Shown: positions 1 to 9,365 of the stretch, piece by piece
Layout of the letters: every line of letters begins with the position of its first letter
Position numbering within the stretch: position 1 is the stretch's first letter
From: Bacillota bacterium
Lineage (GTDB): Bacteria > Bacillota > Clostridia > Lachnospirales > Lachnospiraceae
Direction: 5' to 3'
DNA length: 63,028 bases
Assembly: GCA_023399455.1 (NCBI GenBank)
Contig: JAEWPN010000209.1
Coordinates: 1 to 63,028 of the forward strand
Position numbers and translations under genes: made by a program
The notes under the pieces: generated by a model
Database searches by the model: none
What the model saw: only the letters and a program-made list of their open reading frames with translations
Told to the model about the DNA's origin: nothing

Positions 1-657
1 CTGATGGCCAGAAGAGCAGAAAAGCTTACGGATGTGCAGAAGGAAATCGAGCAGTTAGGCGTTCGCTGTCTCTCCGTTCCATGTGATGTCACAAAGATGG
101 ACGAGCTTAAACGATCTGTCGCACAAATTGAAAATTTCTTCGGCAAGGTGGATATTCTTGTAAACAATGCCGGTACCGGAGGCTCTGTAGCCGCCGAAGA
201 GCAGACGGACGACGAATGGAAACGAGTCATCGACCTGAATCTCAACAGCGTTTATTATGTGAGCAGGGAATTCGGAAGAGGGATGGTTGCACGTAAATAT
301 GGTAAAATCATCAATCTCGGCTCTATCCACAGTACAGTAGCTATGCCGGGCCTTAAGATCAGTTCCTATTGCGCTTCCAAGGGCGCAGTAGCCATGCTTA
401 CAAAGGAATTGGCGAATGAATGGGCACCATATAATATTACGGTCAATGCTATCGGGCCTGCTTATTTTCCTTCCGAGCTTACCGATAGCTTTGTAGAAAG
501 CGAGGATTTCAAGCAGGTAATCAAGGCTTACTGCCCTATGGGAAGAGCCGGAAGAGCCGGAGAACTGGACGGAGCTATCGTTTATTTCGCTTCCGATGCT
601 TCCAGCTATACGACAGGACAGCTTTTGACGATAGACGGCGGATGGACATCCATTTAG
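1..657 (+). CDS. SDR-family oxidoreductase, 5' end cut by the window
   Basis: NAD(P)-dependent short-chain dehydrogenase. The reading frame is open to the first base of the window and the first visible residues (LMARRAEKL) match the end of the second Rossmann strand, so the glycine-rich nucleotide-binding segment lies upstream. Visible SDR landmarks are the NNAG motif (LVNNAGTGG), the catalytic Ser in LGSIHS, the YxxxK pair in SSYCASKGA, and a C-terminus ending in a TIDGG-type strand. The pattern is closest to gluconate 5-dehydrogenase or 3-oxoacyl-ACP reductase-like members, but substrate cannot be read from sequence. A hairpin follows at 692-731. Confidence 0.9.
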   Translation: MMARRAEKLTDVQKEIEQLGVRCLSVPCDVTKMDELKRSVAQIENFFGKVDILVNNAGTGGSVAAEEQTDDEWKRVIDLNLNSVYYVSREFGRGMVARKYGKIINLGSIHSTVAMPGLKISSYCASKGAVAMLTKELANEWAPYNITVNAIGPAYFPSELTDSFVESEDFKQVIKAYCPMGRAGRAGELDGAIVYFASDASSYTTGQLLTIDGGWTSI

Positions 658-691
658 AATCTTTACTTATATACAGATATTATGGATAGGG

Positions 692-731
692 AGCGGTGCA
701 TCACGGCTGAATTCAGTTGTGGCGCGCCGCT
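692..731 (+). terminator. Hairpin after the SDR gene, possible terminator
   Basis: AGCGGTGC (692-699) can pair with GCGCCGCT (724-731), with the small palindrome CTGAATTCAG in the loop. It is followed by TCTTCATT, a weak T-tract, so termination is plausible but not certain. Confidence 0.4.
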
Positions 732-842
732 TCTTCATTAAAAATCGCAAAATCTGCATTGCATACTTTTTCAAATTTATAAATACAATTCAAATAGTAA
801 ATAATTAGAATTTCGCATTTTTTGTCAAAATATATTTATTTA

Positions 843-871
843 TTGACAAATTAAACTCATTTAGGTAAATT
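843..871 (+). promoter_or_regulatory. Sigma-A-type promoter for the DUF4491 operon
   Basis: TTGACA at 843-848, a 17-bp spacer, and TAAATT at 866-871, about 48 bp before the DUF4491 start. The surrounding 760-900 stretch is very AT-rich and otherwise holds nothing I recognise. Confidence 0.6.
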
Positions 872-918
872 TATATTAACAGTAATGACTCTTAATATTA
901 ATAATGAGGAGGATACTT

Positions 919-1227
919 ATGCATTGGTCTGGCATTATTATCGGTATTATAGCCTTTTTAATCATTGGCTTGTTTCACCCTATAGTTATTAAATGTGAAT
1001 ATTATTTCACATGGCGTATATGGCCCGTATTTCTCATTCTCGGGTTAATATGCTGCATATCCTCTTTATTCCTTTCGCAAATCATTTTATCCGGATCTCT
1101 TGCAGTATTGGGATGCGCCATGCTTTGGTCGGTAATCGAACTTAAAGAGCAGGCCGAGAGAGTTCGCAAAGGATGGTTTCCTGCAAACCCTAAGCATATA
1201 AAAAAAGAACACGATAAAAAGGAGTAG
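919..1227 (+). CDS. DUF4491 family small membrane protein
   Basis: A 102-residue protein with three hydrophobic segments (about residues 4-24, 34-52, 54-72) and a charged C-terminus ending in Lys/Glu. The layout GIIIGIIAFLIIGLFHPIVIK, then EYYF and KGWFPANPK, is typical of DUF4491, whose function is unknown. I start it at 919 rather than at the in-frame ATG at 904 because AGGAGG at 907-912 sits six bases before 919. It is the first gene of a tight three-gene membrane-protein operon; the next gene begins 6 bp downstream. Confidence 0.85.
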   Translation: MHWSGIIIGIIAFLIIGLFHPIVIKCEYYFTWRIWPVFLILGLICCISSLFLSQIILSGSLAVLGCAMLWSVIELKEQAERVRKGWFPANPKHIKKEHDKKE

Positions 1228-1233
1228 CTGCCC

Positions 1234-1608
1234 ATGCGCATCCGCATCATTCTGTTGACTGCATTAGGTTTTCTTTTTCTGGCATTGGGGCTAATCGGAG
1301 TTTTTCTGCCGATCTTGCCTACCACACCTTTTGTTTTGTTAGGAGCAGCCTGTTTAACCGGTACTCCGAAACTTAGGGAGAGGATTCTTCGGATTCCCTT
1401 TTTCCGGGAATATATCGAAAACTATCAAAAAGGGAACGGCCTGCCTCGCAGGACTGTGATCAAGAGCCTCGTTTTCCTCTGGGGAATGTTGCTCGTGTCC
1501 ATGTTCCTCATCGGACGGCTTTGGCTCACCCTTCTTCTCATTGTCGTGGGAAGCTGTGTAACGATACACATTCTCTGGATTGCCAAGCCAAAAGGAGATA
1601 GAAAATAA
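1234..1608 (+). CDS. DUF454 (YbaN-like) inner-membrane protein
   Basis: A 124-residue membrane protein with an N-terminal hydrophobic helix followed by the family signature GVFLPILPTTPFVLL (about residues 26-40). A short cytoplasmic stretch follows with a PFFREYIENY-like motif, then two closely spaced helices near residues 80-118. This matches DUF454/YbaN, a widespread family of unknown biochemical role. Its stop codon shares a base with the next start (TAATG), which implies translational coupling with the downstream membrane protein. Confidence 0.88.
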   Translation: MRIRIILLTALGFLFLALGLIGVFLPILPTTPFVLLGAACLTGTPKLRERILRIPFFREYIENYQKGNGLPRRTVIKSLVFLWGMLLVSMFLIGRLWLTLLLIVVGSCVTIHILWIAKPKGDRK

Positions 1609-2264
1609 TGCAAAAGAAAAAACGAGTGTTCGGACGAATAGAGGCTCCCTTCGATATTTTTTATTTGTTATCCGCTTTTACTATTGGTATTTACCTTCTG
1701 CGTACCGGCAATTCATCGGTCCGTATTCTTGCAGGAAGTATGGCTCTTGTGCTGGCAATCGGGGACAGCTTTCATCTCCTGCCCCGCATCTGCGCTATCC
1801 TTACCGGTAAAGAAGAGCGCCTCACAAAGGCGCTGGGAATCGGCAAACTCATCACTTCAATCACGATGACTGTATTTTATCTTTTTCTATGGCAAATCGG
1901 TCTCTTGCTGTTTCTGCCGGATGCGTCGTTTCTTCTGTCGCTCCCTGTTTACATACTCGCCATCCTTCGGATACTGCTTTGTCTGCTTCCGCAGAATCGT
2001 TGGACGGACCGCTACCCTCCGGTACGCTTTGGCATTTACCGGAATATTCCCTTTTTTCTTCTGGGTATAGCCGTCGCCATGCTCTTTACCATTCATGTGG
2101 GTGTTGTTCCTGCGGCAAACAGTATGTGGATTGCTATTGCCTTAAGCTTCGGCTTCTATCTCCCTGTAGTGCTGTGGTCCAATGAGAACTCAAAGCTCGG
2201 CATGCTGATGCTGCCAAAAACCTGCTGCTATCTATGGATACTACTCATGTGCTTGAAGTTCTAA
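1608..2264 (+). CDS. Conserved multi-spanning membrane protein, unknown function
   Basis: A 218-residue hydrophobic protein with about six to seven predicted membrane helices and short loops; a charged patch (KEERLTKALGIGK) lies near residue 75. No catalytic motif is visible and I cannot name a family. It is translationally coupled to DUF454 upstream (start at the last base of that gene's stop) and is followed by an 81-bp gap before the catalase. An open frame of about 28 codons with no start continues past the stop in another frame to 2312; I treat it as chance. Confidence 0.75.
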   Translation: MQKKKRVFGRIEAPFDIFYLLSAFTIGIYLLRTGNSSVRILAGSMALVLAIGDSFHLLPRICAILTGKEERLTKALGIGKLITSITMTVFYLFLWQIGLLLFLPDASFLLSLPVYILAILRILLCLLPQNRWTDRYPPVRFGIYRNIPFFLLGIAVAMLFTIHVGVVPAANSMWIAIALSFGFYLPVVLWSNENSKLGMLMLPKTCCYLWILLMCLKF

Positions 2265-2345
2265 GCCATATGCCTCCCCATGAAATCAAACGCATGAACC
2301 TATGCGGCTGATCATACAAAAATCAATATCGAAAGGAGCGAAACT

Positions 2346-3860
2346 ATGGAGCAGTATAAGAAATTAACAAACGAGGTCGGCGCACCGATTGCCGATAACG
2401 AAAACGCCATCACCGTCGGCCCTCGCGGTCCCGTGGTAATGCAGGATGTATGGCTATTGGAAAAAATGGCTCATTTTAACCGTGAGGTCATTCCCGAACG
2501 CCGCATGCATGCAAAGGGGTGGGGCGCTTACGGCGACTTTACGGTTACGGGCGACATCTCCGAATTTACCAAAGCCAAGGTATTGCAGCCCGGACATAAA
2601 ACCGACGTTTTCGTCCGTTTCTCTACCGTTGCCGGAGAACGGGGCGCTGCCGACTGCGAAAGAGACATCAGAGGCTTTGCCTGCAAATTCTATACCGAAG
2701 AAGGAAATTGGGACTTGGTCGGAAATAATACTCCTACTTTCTTCATCCGCGATGTACATAACTTTTCCGATTTGAACCGCGCCGTGAAAAGAGATCCTCG
2801 TACCGGCAGGCGCAGCGCGCAGAACAACTGGGATTTTTGGACGCTTCTACCGGAAACCTTCCACCAGCGCACCATCGTCATGTCCGATCGCGGAATTCCT
2901 GCTTCCTTCCGCCATATGCACGTTTTCGGCGAACATACCTTCAGCTTCTATAACGCAGAAAACAAAAGGGTATGGTGCAAATTCCATCTGCATACCAAAC
3001 AGGGAATCAAGTGTCTTACCAATGAGGAGGCCGAAAAAATCAACGGCATGGACCGGGAATACCATGGAAAGGACCTTTTCGAATCCATTGAAAAAGGCGA
3101 TTATCCTCGCTGGACGATGTATGTACAGATCATGACGGAAGAACAGGCCCAAAATCACTACGAGAATCCCTTCGACATTACAAAAATCTGGCCGCATAAG
3201 GAATTTCCTTTGATCGAGGTCGGCATACTGGAGCTTAACAGGAATCCTGAAAATTATTACGCAGAGGTGGAGCAGGCTGCATTTACCCCCGCCCATGTAG
3301 TACCCGGCATCGGATTTTCTCCCGACCGCTTCCTGCAGGGCCGTCTGTTCGCTTACGGCGATGCACAGCGTTACCGCCTTGGCGTGAACCACAATCATAT
3401 TCCGGTTAACCGTGCCCGGGTTGAGGTCAACGAGTATCACCGGGACGGTGCGATGCGCACAGACGGTAATTATGGCGGTGCTCCCGCTTACTCTCCCAAC
3501 AGCTACGGCTACTGGACGGCTCAGCCTGAAGTGTCGGAGCCGCCTTTGGATATCGAAGGAGCTATGTGGCGTTACGATCCCAAAGATGACCCTACAGACG
3601 ATAACTTCCGTGCCGGAGGCAATCTGTGGAGGATTCTTACAGAAGATAAAAAGCAGCTTCTCATCGAAAATACTGCTGCCGACATTGCCCCCGTTACCAA
3701 TAATATTAAATACCGCCATGCCGTACACTGCTATCTGGCAGATACCGAGTATGGTGAACGAATAACAGAAGCGATGGGACTCGACATCGAAAAAGTAAAG
3801 GAGCTGTCCAAACTGGACAACAACGGCCTGATCAATGCTACGATCTCTCCCGAAATGTAA
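2346..3860 (+). CDS. katA: Monofunctional haem catalase
   Basis: Disproportionates hydrogen peroxide to water and oxygen. At 504 residues it has the size of small-subunit (clade 3-like) catalases. The catalytic His is in [15 protein letters not shown] (His55), the catalytic Asn in [10 protein letters not shown] (Asn128) and the proximal haem-ligand Tyr in [14 protein letters not shown] (about Tyr337). AAAGGAG lies just before the start. It is a single gene followed by a strong terminator shared with the convergent dioxygenase. In an obligate anaerobe it would contribute to oxygen tolerance; no PerR-type box was evident in the short 81-bp upstream gap. Confidence 0.97.
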   Translation: MEQYKKLTNEVGAPIADNENAITVGPRGPVVMQDVWLLEKMAHFNREVIPERRMHAKGWGAYGDFTVTGDISEFTKAKVLQPGHKTDVFVRFSTVAGERGAADCERDIRGFACKFYTEEGNWDLVGNNTPTFFIRDVHNFSDLNRAVKRDPRTGRRSAQNNWDFWTLLPETFHQRTIVMSDRGIPASFRHMHVFGEHTFSFYNAENKRVWCKFHLHTKQGIKCLTNEEAEKINGMDREYHGKDLFESIEKGDYPRWTMYVQIMTEEQAQNHYENPFDITKIWPHKEFPLIEVGILELNRNPENYYAEVEQAAFTPAHVVPGIGFSPDRFLQGRLFAYGDAQRYRLGVNHNHIPVNRARVEVNEYHRDGAMRTDGNYGGAPAYSPNSYGYWTAQPEVSEPPLDIEGAMWRYDPKDDPTDDNFRAGGNLWRILTEDKKQLLIENTAADIAPVTNNIKYRHAVHCYLADTEYGERITEAMGLDIEKVKELSKLDNNGLINATISPEM

Positions 3861-3898
3861 ATTTCTATAGCTTTCATTAAAACACGCTGAATAAAGAC

Positions 3899-3948
3899 AG
3901 GAGGGTGTCCCCGAAGTCATAAAATGACTTAAGGGGCATCCTCCTTTT
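3899..3948. terminator. Nested-stem intrinsic terminator between convergent genes
   Basis: An outer stem (AGGAGGGTGTCCCC with GGGGCATCCTCCT) encloses an inner hairpin, AAGTCAT-aaa-ATGACTT, and ends in TTTT. It can serve both the catalase and the convergent dioxygenase. A second copy of this architecture lies at 28097-28160. Confidence 0.85.
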
Positions 3949-3955
3949 CCCACAC

Positions 3956-4726
3956 TTATGATTCAAACAAATATCCCGTCATGGATAGGCTTCCCAAAAC
4001 GCAGGCCTTATTGAATACGGTTATCTCATCCTCGTCCTTTGCTGCTCCGAGCACATACAGAAGCGGTGCGAAGTGATCCAGCATAGGAAATGCCAACTGT
4101 GCGCTGCTTCCCGCCTTCTCATAATCAAGCACAGCCTCGTCCCTTCGCGCCAGAATATTCTCCATAATATAATCGTCGAACTCTTCCGCCCATGAATAGC
4201 CGCCCTCCATCTCCCAATTGACTCTCGACAGATTATGGACTACGTTCCCGCTTCCGAATATCAATACCCCCTGCTCTCTGAGTCCGGACAGCTCCTGTCC
4301 GATCTTATAATGCTGCTCTACAGTCGCATTTCTATCCACGCTAAGCTGAAATACAGGGATATCCGCCTCCGGATACATTCTGTGAAGAACAGACCATGTT
4401 CCGTGGTCATAACCCCAGGAATTATCTTCTACAACATCCGCGCTGATCATGGATTTCGCCAGCCGGGCGAAATGCGGAGCTCCCTTTGCATTGTAGACAA
4501 TTTCATAAAGCTCCTTGGGAAATCCATACATATCGTAAATTGTCCTGGCCGTTTCTTCTGTCATAATCCGGGTATCCTTAGTATACCAATGTGCCGAAAC
4601 CGCTAAAATCGCTTTCGGCTCGGGAATCCGGCTTCCAATATGCTTCCATTCCTCCACAAATTGATTCTCCTCGATCGCATTCATAGGAGAACCATGTCCT
4701 ACAAACAATGTTGGCATTCGACTCAT
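3956..4726 (-). CDS. DODA-type extradiol aromatic ring-opening dioxygenase family
   Basis: A 256-residue member of the LigB/DODA superfamily (4,5-DOPA dioxygenase-like, YgiD). Metal-ligand candidates are the His in LFVGHGSPM near the N-terminus and the His in SAHW. A third His in GYDHGTWS near residue 125 sits in the conserved active-site loop. I place the start at 4726 (MSRMPTLF...), which has AAGGGGTG upstream and removes 37 residues that do not fit the family; the length is then normal. Many gut members have unknown substrates. It converges with the catalase. Confidence 0.9.
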   Translation of the reverse strand: MSRMPTLFVGHGSPMNAIEENQFVEEWKHIGSRIPEPKAILAVSAHWYTKDTRIMTEETARTIYDMYGFPKELYEIVYNAKGAPHFARLAKSMISADVVEDNSWGYDHGTWSVLHRMYPEADIPVFQLSVDRNATVEQHYKIGQELSGLREQGVLIFGSGNVVHNLSRVNWEMEGGYSWAEEFDDYIMENILARRDEAVLDYEKAGSSAQLAFPMLDHFAPLLYVLGAAKDEDEITVFNKACVLGSLSMTGYLFES

Positions 4727-4912
4727 ATTTGTCACCCCTTCTTTCTTTTCTTGCATTGAGTATAGCATATCTATCATTTTATATCCAGAATCATCTTTCA
4801 CTTGAAATAGTGATAAAAAATTATCGCGTAAAAGCATTCATTTATTTGCAATATGCATTATTTATATTATAATAAGACAAACAAAACACACTATATTAAA
4901 AGGAGGAAACAT

Positions 4913-6052
4913 ATGAAATGTAGGTTTACCGTATTATTAAGCTGTATCTTGTTTACTTTTTTCTTCACCGGCTGTCAAAACCAATCCGCGTCACAGACTG
5001 ATAGTGCAGCCGCGGAGGAAGTCTCTGCACTTCCAGCTACCGAAGAAGCCACTGCATCCGAGCCGATCGACGAACCAATCGCTGAAAGTTCCACCGTCGA
5101 GGAGGCCGAACCTGAATTACCGCCGGTAAAACTTCCGGCAGCCGAGTATCGTTTAACCATTAAGTATTCTTCTGAGCTGCTTAAAAATGCAGTTGACGGA
5201 AGCAATCCTGACAAAACACTGAACATATATCTTCCTGCCAGTTATTATGACAGCGAAAAGCGTTATCCCGTGGTTTACTTTTTTCACGGGTTAGGCTTAA
5301 CTCCACATACCTTTTACAGGGATTGGGAGGCTTTTGCTCAATATATGCAGGCAGACCCGGATAAGGAATTAATCGTTGTTGAGGTGGACGGTCGGACAGT
5401 CAGAGACAATTTCTCTTTCTATGTGAATTCAGAGGTCACCGGCCTCTGGGAGGATTACGTAACTACGGAGATTGTTCCTTTTGTGGATGAAAACTACCGT
5501 ACGATTGCAGATGCCTCCTCCAGAGGAGCTGCTGGATTTTCCAGCGGAGGATTTTCATGTATTAATTTAACACTTCGGCATCCCGATATTTTTTCCTGCG
5601 TTCAGGCTATCAGTCCAGGCTTATTAAAAGATGAAGATTTGCCGGAAGCCTTGAATGGGTGGAATGCTACTCCAGACTTTTTAACAGCTTACGGTCGGGC
5701 TTTTGCTCCTGACCCAAAAGCAGAATCCCTTTATAATGTACCCGTTTTAGACGGCTCTCCAGAGGATAATGCCTTATGCGAAAAATGGCTGGACGGTTTT
5801 GGTCATCTAGACCAAAAAATGAGTGATTATTTGACATTAAATAAACCTCTTAATAACATACAGATTATATATGGCGCTCAGGACCCGTATCCTTTGATGC
5901 TGGATGGTGCTAAATACTTCTGTGAATTATTAGAAGAAAACGGATTCGATGAACCACTGATAGAACTTCAGATGGGACATACTATTCCGGAGGACTATAT
6001 CGGGACATACTTCGTTCCTTTCTTTTCCAGCTCTTTGAATTTTAACGAATAA
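4913..6052 (+). CDS. Lipoprotein esterase, alpha/beta-hydrolase (esterase D / feruloyl esterase-like)
   Basis: A 379-residue secreted lipoprotein. The signal peptide runs MKCRFTVLLSCILFTFFFTGC, with Cys21 as the lipidation site, followed by a Glu/Ala/Ser-rich linker to about residue 85. The hydrolase domain has a His-Gly oxyanion element (VVYFFHGLG) and a nucleophile elbow GFSSGG. An acid in GAQDPYP and a His in MGHTIPED complete the expected triad. AGGAGG precedes the ATG at 4913; the upstream in-frame ATG lacks a ribosome site. A plausible role is cleavage of ester substituents on plant polysaccharides, consistent with a nearby secreted GH3, but this is inference. Confidence 0.88.
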   Translation: MKCRFTVLLSCILFTFFFTGCQNQSASQTDSAAAEEVSALPATEEATASEPIDEPIAESSTVEEAEPELPPVKLPAAEYRLTIKYSSELLKNAVDGSNPDKTLNIYLPASYYDSEKRYPVVYFFHGLGLTPHTFYRDWEAFAQYMQADPDKELIVVEVDGRTVRDNFSFYVNSEVTGLWEDYVTTEIVPFVDENYRTIADASSRGAAGFSSGGFSCINLTLRHPDIFSCVQAISPGLLKDEDLPEALNGWNATPDFLTAYGRAFAPDPKAESLYNVPVLDGSPEDNALCEKWLDGFGHLDQKMSDYLTLNKPLNNIQIIYGAQDPYPLMLDGAKYFCELLEENGFDEPLIELQMGHTIPEDYIGTYFVPFFSSSLNFNE

Positions 6053-6054
6053 TA

Positions 6055-6103
6055 AAAACTGCTCCGGATAAAAGTATTTACTTTTTTCGGAGCAGCTTTT
6101 TTT
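6055..6103 (+). terminator. Intrinsic terminator of the esterase gene
   Basis: CTGCTCCG pairs with CGGAGCAG, followed by CTTTTTTT; it begins 3 bp after the stop codon. Confidence 0.92.
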
Positions 6104-6181
6104 AATTGCTGTCCACCAAAACACACCAAATTTATCAATGAGATTCAGACCGCTTCTTAACTTCCTTTCAAGTGGTCAGAA

Positions 6182-6673
6182 TCACAATTTATAATAATGG
6201 GGAACGATGTCCTGATAGCTTCCGTCCTTCATAAGAAATCCCTCAGGAATTACGCCGAGCTTGACAAAACCCAGCCTTTCATACAAGTGAATGGCACGAG
6301 TATTGGTAATTACCACAGCATTGAACTGTAATATCCGGAATCCGATTTCCCTCGCCTTCCCAATACAGTGGGATACGAGTATCTCTCCGATTTTCTTCCC
6401 ACGCTGTCCGCCTTTTACCGCATAACTGGCATTGGAAATGTGCCCGCACCTGCCGATATTGTTGGGATGCAGGATATAAAGACCGACCACACTATCCGTC
6501 TCCTCCTCTACCGCTATCCCCGTAAAGGACTGCGCTTCAAAAAATTCCATACCTGTCCGCTCATCGAGAAGCTCCATCTGGGGAAAAGCCACTCCTTCCT
6601 CCACCACTTCGTTCCAGATTCCAAGCATAGCCGGAATATCCTCTTTCGTAAATTCTCTAACCGCAATACCCAT
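6182..6673 (-). CDS. GNAT family N-acetyltransferase
   Basis: A 163-residue acyl-CoA-dependent acetyltransferase. The acetyl-CoA-binding segment Q/RxxGxG/A appears as GGQRGKKIGE (about residues 97-106), preceded by the beta-4 strand and followed by the NTRAIHLYERLGF element typical of GNAT motif B. It resembles phosphinothricin/RimL-like members; the substrate is unknown. Start 6673 was chosen because GGAG lies upstream and the family-like start MGIAVREFTKEDI follows. It lies 35 bp after the DinB-like gene on the same strand and is likely cotranscribed with it. Confidence 0.88.
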   Translation of the reverse strand: MGIAVREFTKEDIPAMLGIWNEVVEEGVAFPQMELLDERTGMEFFEAQSFTGIAVEEETDSVVGLYILHPNNIGRCGHISNASYAVKGGQRGKKIGEILVSHCIGKAREIGFRILQFNAVVITNTRAIHLYERLGFVKLGVIPEGFLMKDGSYQDIVPHYYKL

Positions 6674-6708
6674 TCTTTTGTCTCCAATCCGATTTTTCCA
6701 TATGTTAT

Positions 6709-7221
6709 TCAGGAGCCTTCCGGCTCGTTGTAAGAATACCAATCCGATTCCGGCATTCCAAGCTGTCGTAATATACCGTTGAGATAACCGATATTATACA
6801 TAATATGCCTTATTTGTCCCGTAATGACATCTGCATAAGTATATTGCGGATTTTCACCGTAAACCGGACAGCCTAATTTCTCATCGTCCAGGCTGTCAAA
6901 TATATGCGATGTTTTTGCTTGGATCGCTTCCAGATATTCCAGCATTTCTTCCCGCGAAATATACAGTCCTTCAAAGCTGCCCTCATACAGGTCCGTAGTA
7001 TAAGCATCATCGAAAATCTTCGTACGCCACTCACTTTCATCATATCGTTCCCTCATCCAAAAATCGACAAAATAAACATAGTGGAAGACCTGCTGCCAAA
7101 AAGGTACTTCATGATAGGACGATGACCATATCTCATCAGGACAAACTTTCATTAGTACATTCGCCATATGAAGGGTGGAATCAAACTGATTCCTCATCGC
7201 TTCCGCAACCAATCTTTTCAT
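6709..7221 (-). CDS. DinB-like four-helix protein
   Basis: A 170-residue mainly helical protein of the DinB/YfiT-like superfamily. Putative metal-ligand histidines are at HYVYFVDFW (near residue 47) and QIRHIMYNIG (near residue 138), the spacing seen in DinB-like thiol-transferase or damage-inducible proteins. The N-terminus MKRLVAEAMRNQFDSTLHMANVL is typical of family members annotated as DUF1572/DinB-like. Function is not established. It is upstream of, and probably cotranscribed with, the GNAT gene. Confidence 0.8.
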   Translation of the reverse strand: MKRLVAEAMRNQFDSTLHMANVLMKVCPDEIWSSSYHEVPFWQQVFHYVYFVDFWMRERYDESEWRTKIFDDAYTTDLYEGSFEGLYISREEMLEYLEAIQAKTSHIFDSLDDEKLGCPVYGENPQYTYADVITGQIRHIMYNIGYLNGILRQLGMPESDWYSYNEPEGS

Positions 7222-7268
7222 TCAAAATCTCCTCTTTCAATTATTAGCTGTAATCGCCTTAATCATAG

Positions 7269-9140
7269 TCAATATCGCAAACCATAACCGACCGGAAAAA
7301 GAACCTCCTCAGTTCCGATCGCCCCGGTTTCTGAATAGTATGGCATCGGTAAGGTTCCCTGAAAACTTTTCTTGCCGCTTAGAACATTCGCAATCCCGTC
7401 CCCTTCACTTCCCGGCAGGTAGCATATAACTGCCGCATCCCAATGGTCTAAATATTCCCCGATCATTACATTTCTTCCCGCAACAAGCAGGGTAATTGTC
7501 GGAAGTCCAAGACTATCCGCAAGTTCAATCGCTTTCTTGTTTCCCGCAAGCGCAAGCTTACCTGTAATACTGATATCCTCACTATCACCTTCCCATTCCG
7601 CATAGGGCTTTTCTCCCAGACATAGAAGTGTTACATCTGCCTGCGATGCCTGACTTTCATCCGTTATCACGGTAAATTCATATTCCTCAGCAAGAGCTTT
7701 GAGACCGTCTAAAATTGATTTTCCTTCAGGAATCCATTTCTTGTTTTTATCCGCGTCAGTTCCTCCCTGCCAGCTTACCGTCCAGCCGCCGCACTGGACA
7801 CCTGTATCATCCGCTGCCGGGCCTGTAACAAAAATCCGTGTTCCCTTTTTTAAAGGCAGTAATTCCTCTTCATTTTTTAACAGAACAAGGCTTTCCTCCA
7901 CCAATGTTCTGGCCAGTTCCCGATACTCCTCCGTACCCGTTCGGTCCTTACGGGTATTTTGATTCTCCATCATAGGATCATCAAAAATACCAAGTTCCAT
8001 TTTCACGGATATAATTCTTCTTACCGCATCTTCAAATCTTTCCCTGGGGATATTTCCGTTCTCGACCCCCTCCACAATATACTTGCGGCATTCCTCATAC
8101 GAGGTATCCTCCATCAGCATGTCGATTCCGGCATTGACTGAAGCGATTGTCTGCTCTTTCAGATTTCCCCCTGAAATATTATGTATAGAATTCCAATCAC
8201 TTACGATAAATCCGTCAAATCCCATTTCTTCCTTCAGCATCATGATATATTTCTCATTTTCATGCATTTTTATACCGTTTAAGCTGCTGTGACTGATCAT
8301 TATCGTTTTTACACCACTGTCGATCATCGCTTGGTAGATATCCAGTTGTTCCTGTATCTCCGCCTCAGACATCTGTGCATTTCCCCTGTCAATCAGGCGG
8401 TAAGTCCCGTCCGAATTCTCACCGCTGCCATAAGTCGTATTGCCGTCTCCCAGAAAATGTTTTGCGCAGGGAAGTGCACCTCCGTCAATCAAGCCCTTGG
8501 AAAAAGAACTTGCCATTTTTTTAATAAGCTCCGATTCGGTAGAATAGCTTTCATAAGTTCTGCCCCACCTTGGATCTTCGGCAGCCGCAACACAAGGCGA
8601 AAATGTCCAAAGTACTCCCGCAAGCCTTGTTTCGTCCGCCACCGCCAGCCCCATCTGATAAGTCAGCGCTTCATCGTTAGCTGCTCCTATACCGATATTA
8701 TGAGGAAATACAACCGTTCCCGCGCAGGTATTTACTCCGTGCACGGCGTCATTGCCGTAAATATAAGGAATTCCTGCTTCAGATTCCAATGCGTTCTTCT
8801 GGAGGCCGAGAATAATTTCGCGCCATTCCTGTGCCTCCATCGGTACACCAAAGGTAGAAAGCACACTACCGTAATCGTATTTCCTCATATCCTCTTCTGT
8901 AATGCTATAAACAGCTCCCTGAACCATCTGTGCTGCTTTTTGCTCGGTGGTGAGCCGCATCATAATTTCGTCCAACGACTCCTTAGAAATACTTGCACTT
9001 TCCTCTTCCCTGGGAACAGGAACGCTTTCAATATCTTTTTGCACATTTGCCGCCGATTCTGTTTCTGTGCCGCATCCGGCCAAAGCAGTCAGAAGGGCAC
9101 ATAGTAATATTACTTTTATTGCTCCTCTCTTTCGCTTCAT
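7269..9140 (-). CDS. Secreted lipoprotein glycoside hydrolase family 3 (beta-glucosidase/exoglucanase type)
   Basis: A 623-residue GH3 enzyme in the usual domain order. A lipoprotein signal ends at Cys23 (TALAGC). The (beta/alpha)8 domain follows to about residue 390, with KHFLGDG and the nucleophile Asp315 in GFIVSDWNS. The GH3-C alpha/beta sandwich runs to the C-terminus (GYGLRY). Length and the GSGENSDGT region resemble ExoP/barley ExoI-like beta-glucan exohydrolases. It is predicted to be membrane-anchored outside the cell and to release glucose from oligosaccharides; exact linkage is unknown. It is the last gene before a long non-coding gap. Confidence 0.93.
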   Translation of the reverse strand: MKRKRGAIKVILLCALLTALAGCGTETESAANVQKDIESVPVPREEESASISKESLDEIMMRLTTEQKAAQMVQGAVYSITEEDMRKYDYGSVLSTFGVPMEAQEWREIILGLQKNALESEAGIPYIYGNDAVHGVNTCAGTVVFPHNIGIGAANDEALTYQMGLAVADETRLAGVLWTFSPCVAAAEDPRWGRTYESYSTESELIKKMASSFSKGLIDGGALPCAKHFLGDGNTTYGSGENSDGTYRLIDRGNAQMSEAEIQEQLDIYQAMIDSGVKTIMISHSSLNGIKMHENEKYIMMLKEEMGFDGFIVSDWNSIHNISGGNLKEQTIASVNAGIDMLMEDTSYEECRKYIVEGVENGNIPRERFEDAVRRIISVKMELGIFDDPMMENQNTRKDRTGTEEYRELARTLVEESLVLLKNEEELLPLKKGTRIFVTGPAADDTGVQCGGWTVSWQGGTDADKNKKWIPEGKSILDGLKALAEEYEFTVITDESQASQADVTLLCLGEKPYAEWEGDSEDISITGKLALAGNKKAIELADSLGLPTITLLVAGRNVMIGEYLDHWDAAVICYLPGSEGDGIANVLSGKKSFQGTLPMPYYSETGAIGTEEVLFPVGYGLRY

Positions 9141-9365
9141 ATAAAATTCCCCCTTTGTTTTTCTACATTTATTATTTGTTCATGCACTTCTCCCTTCTTG
9201 TCCCTCTTTCTTCCGCTAGTATTTATTAATTCATTTTATTAAACACATGAAAGGAGTGAATGCTGTTACGACTATTTTACATAAATTATTCTATTACGGC
9301 AATCTTTTAATTAACACTATTTTGCCAAACTCTATATGAGATCAAAGGTGTGCTTGACGCGCGCC

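Noticed and set aside
2265..2312. Short open stretch after the 1608-2264 membrane protein gene that reads like a protein tail ([21 protein letters not shown])
   Set aside because: The frame has no start or ribosome site, and the upstream gene already ends with a membrane-helix terminus that looks complete.
2847..3953. 368-codon frame antisense to the catalase
   Set aside because: A mirror frame of a strongly conserved coding gene; composition (many Ser/Phe/His, Cys scattered) is not protein-like.
8289..9104. 271-codon frame antisense to the GH3 gene
   Set aside because: Shadow of the GH3 coding frame; no motif, no ribosome site.
9260..9310. 16-codon frame with AGGAG upstream of the GH3 promoter region
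   Set aside because: It is opposite to the neighbouring genes, shows no regulatory codon pattern and cannot be told from chance.
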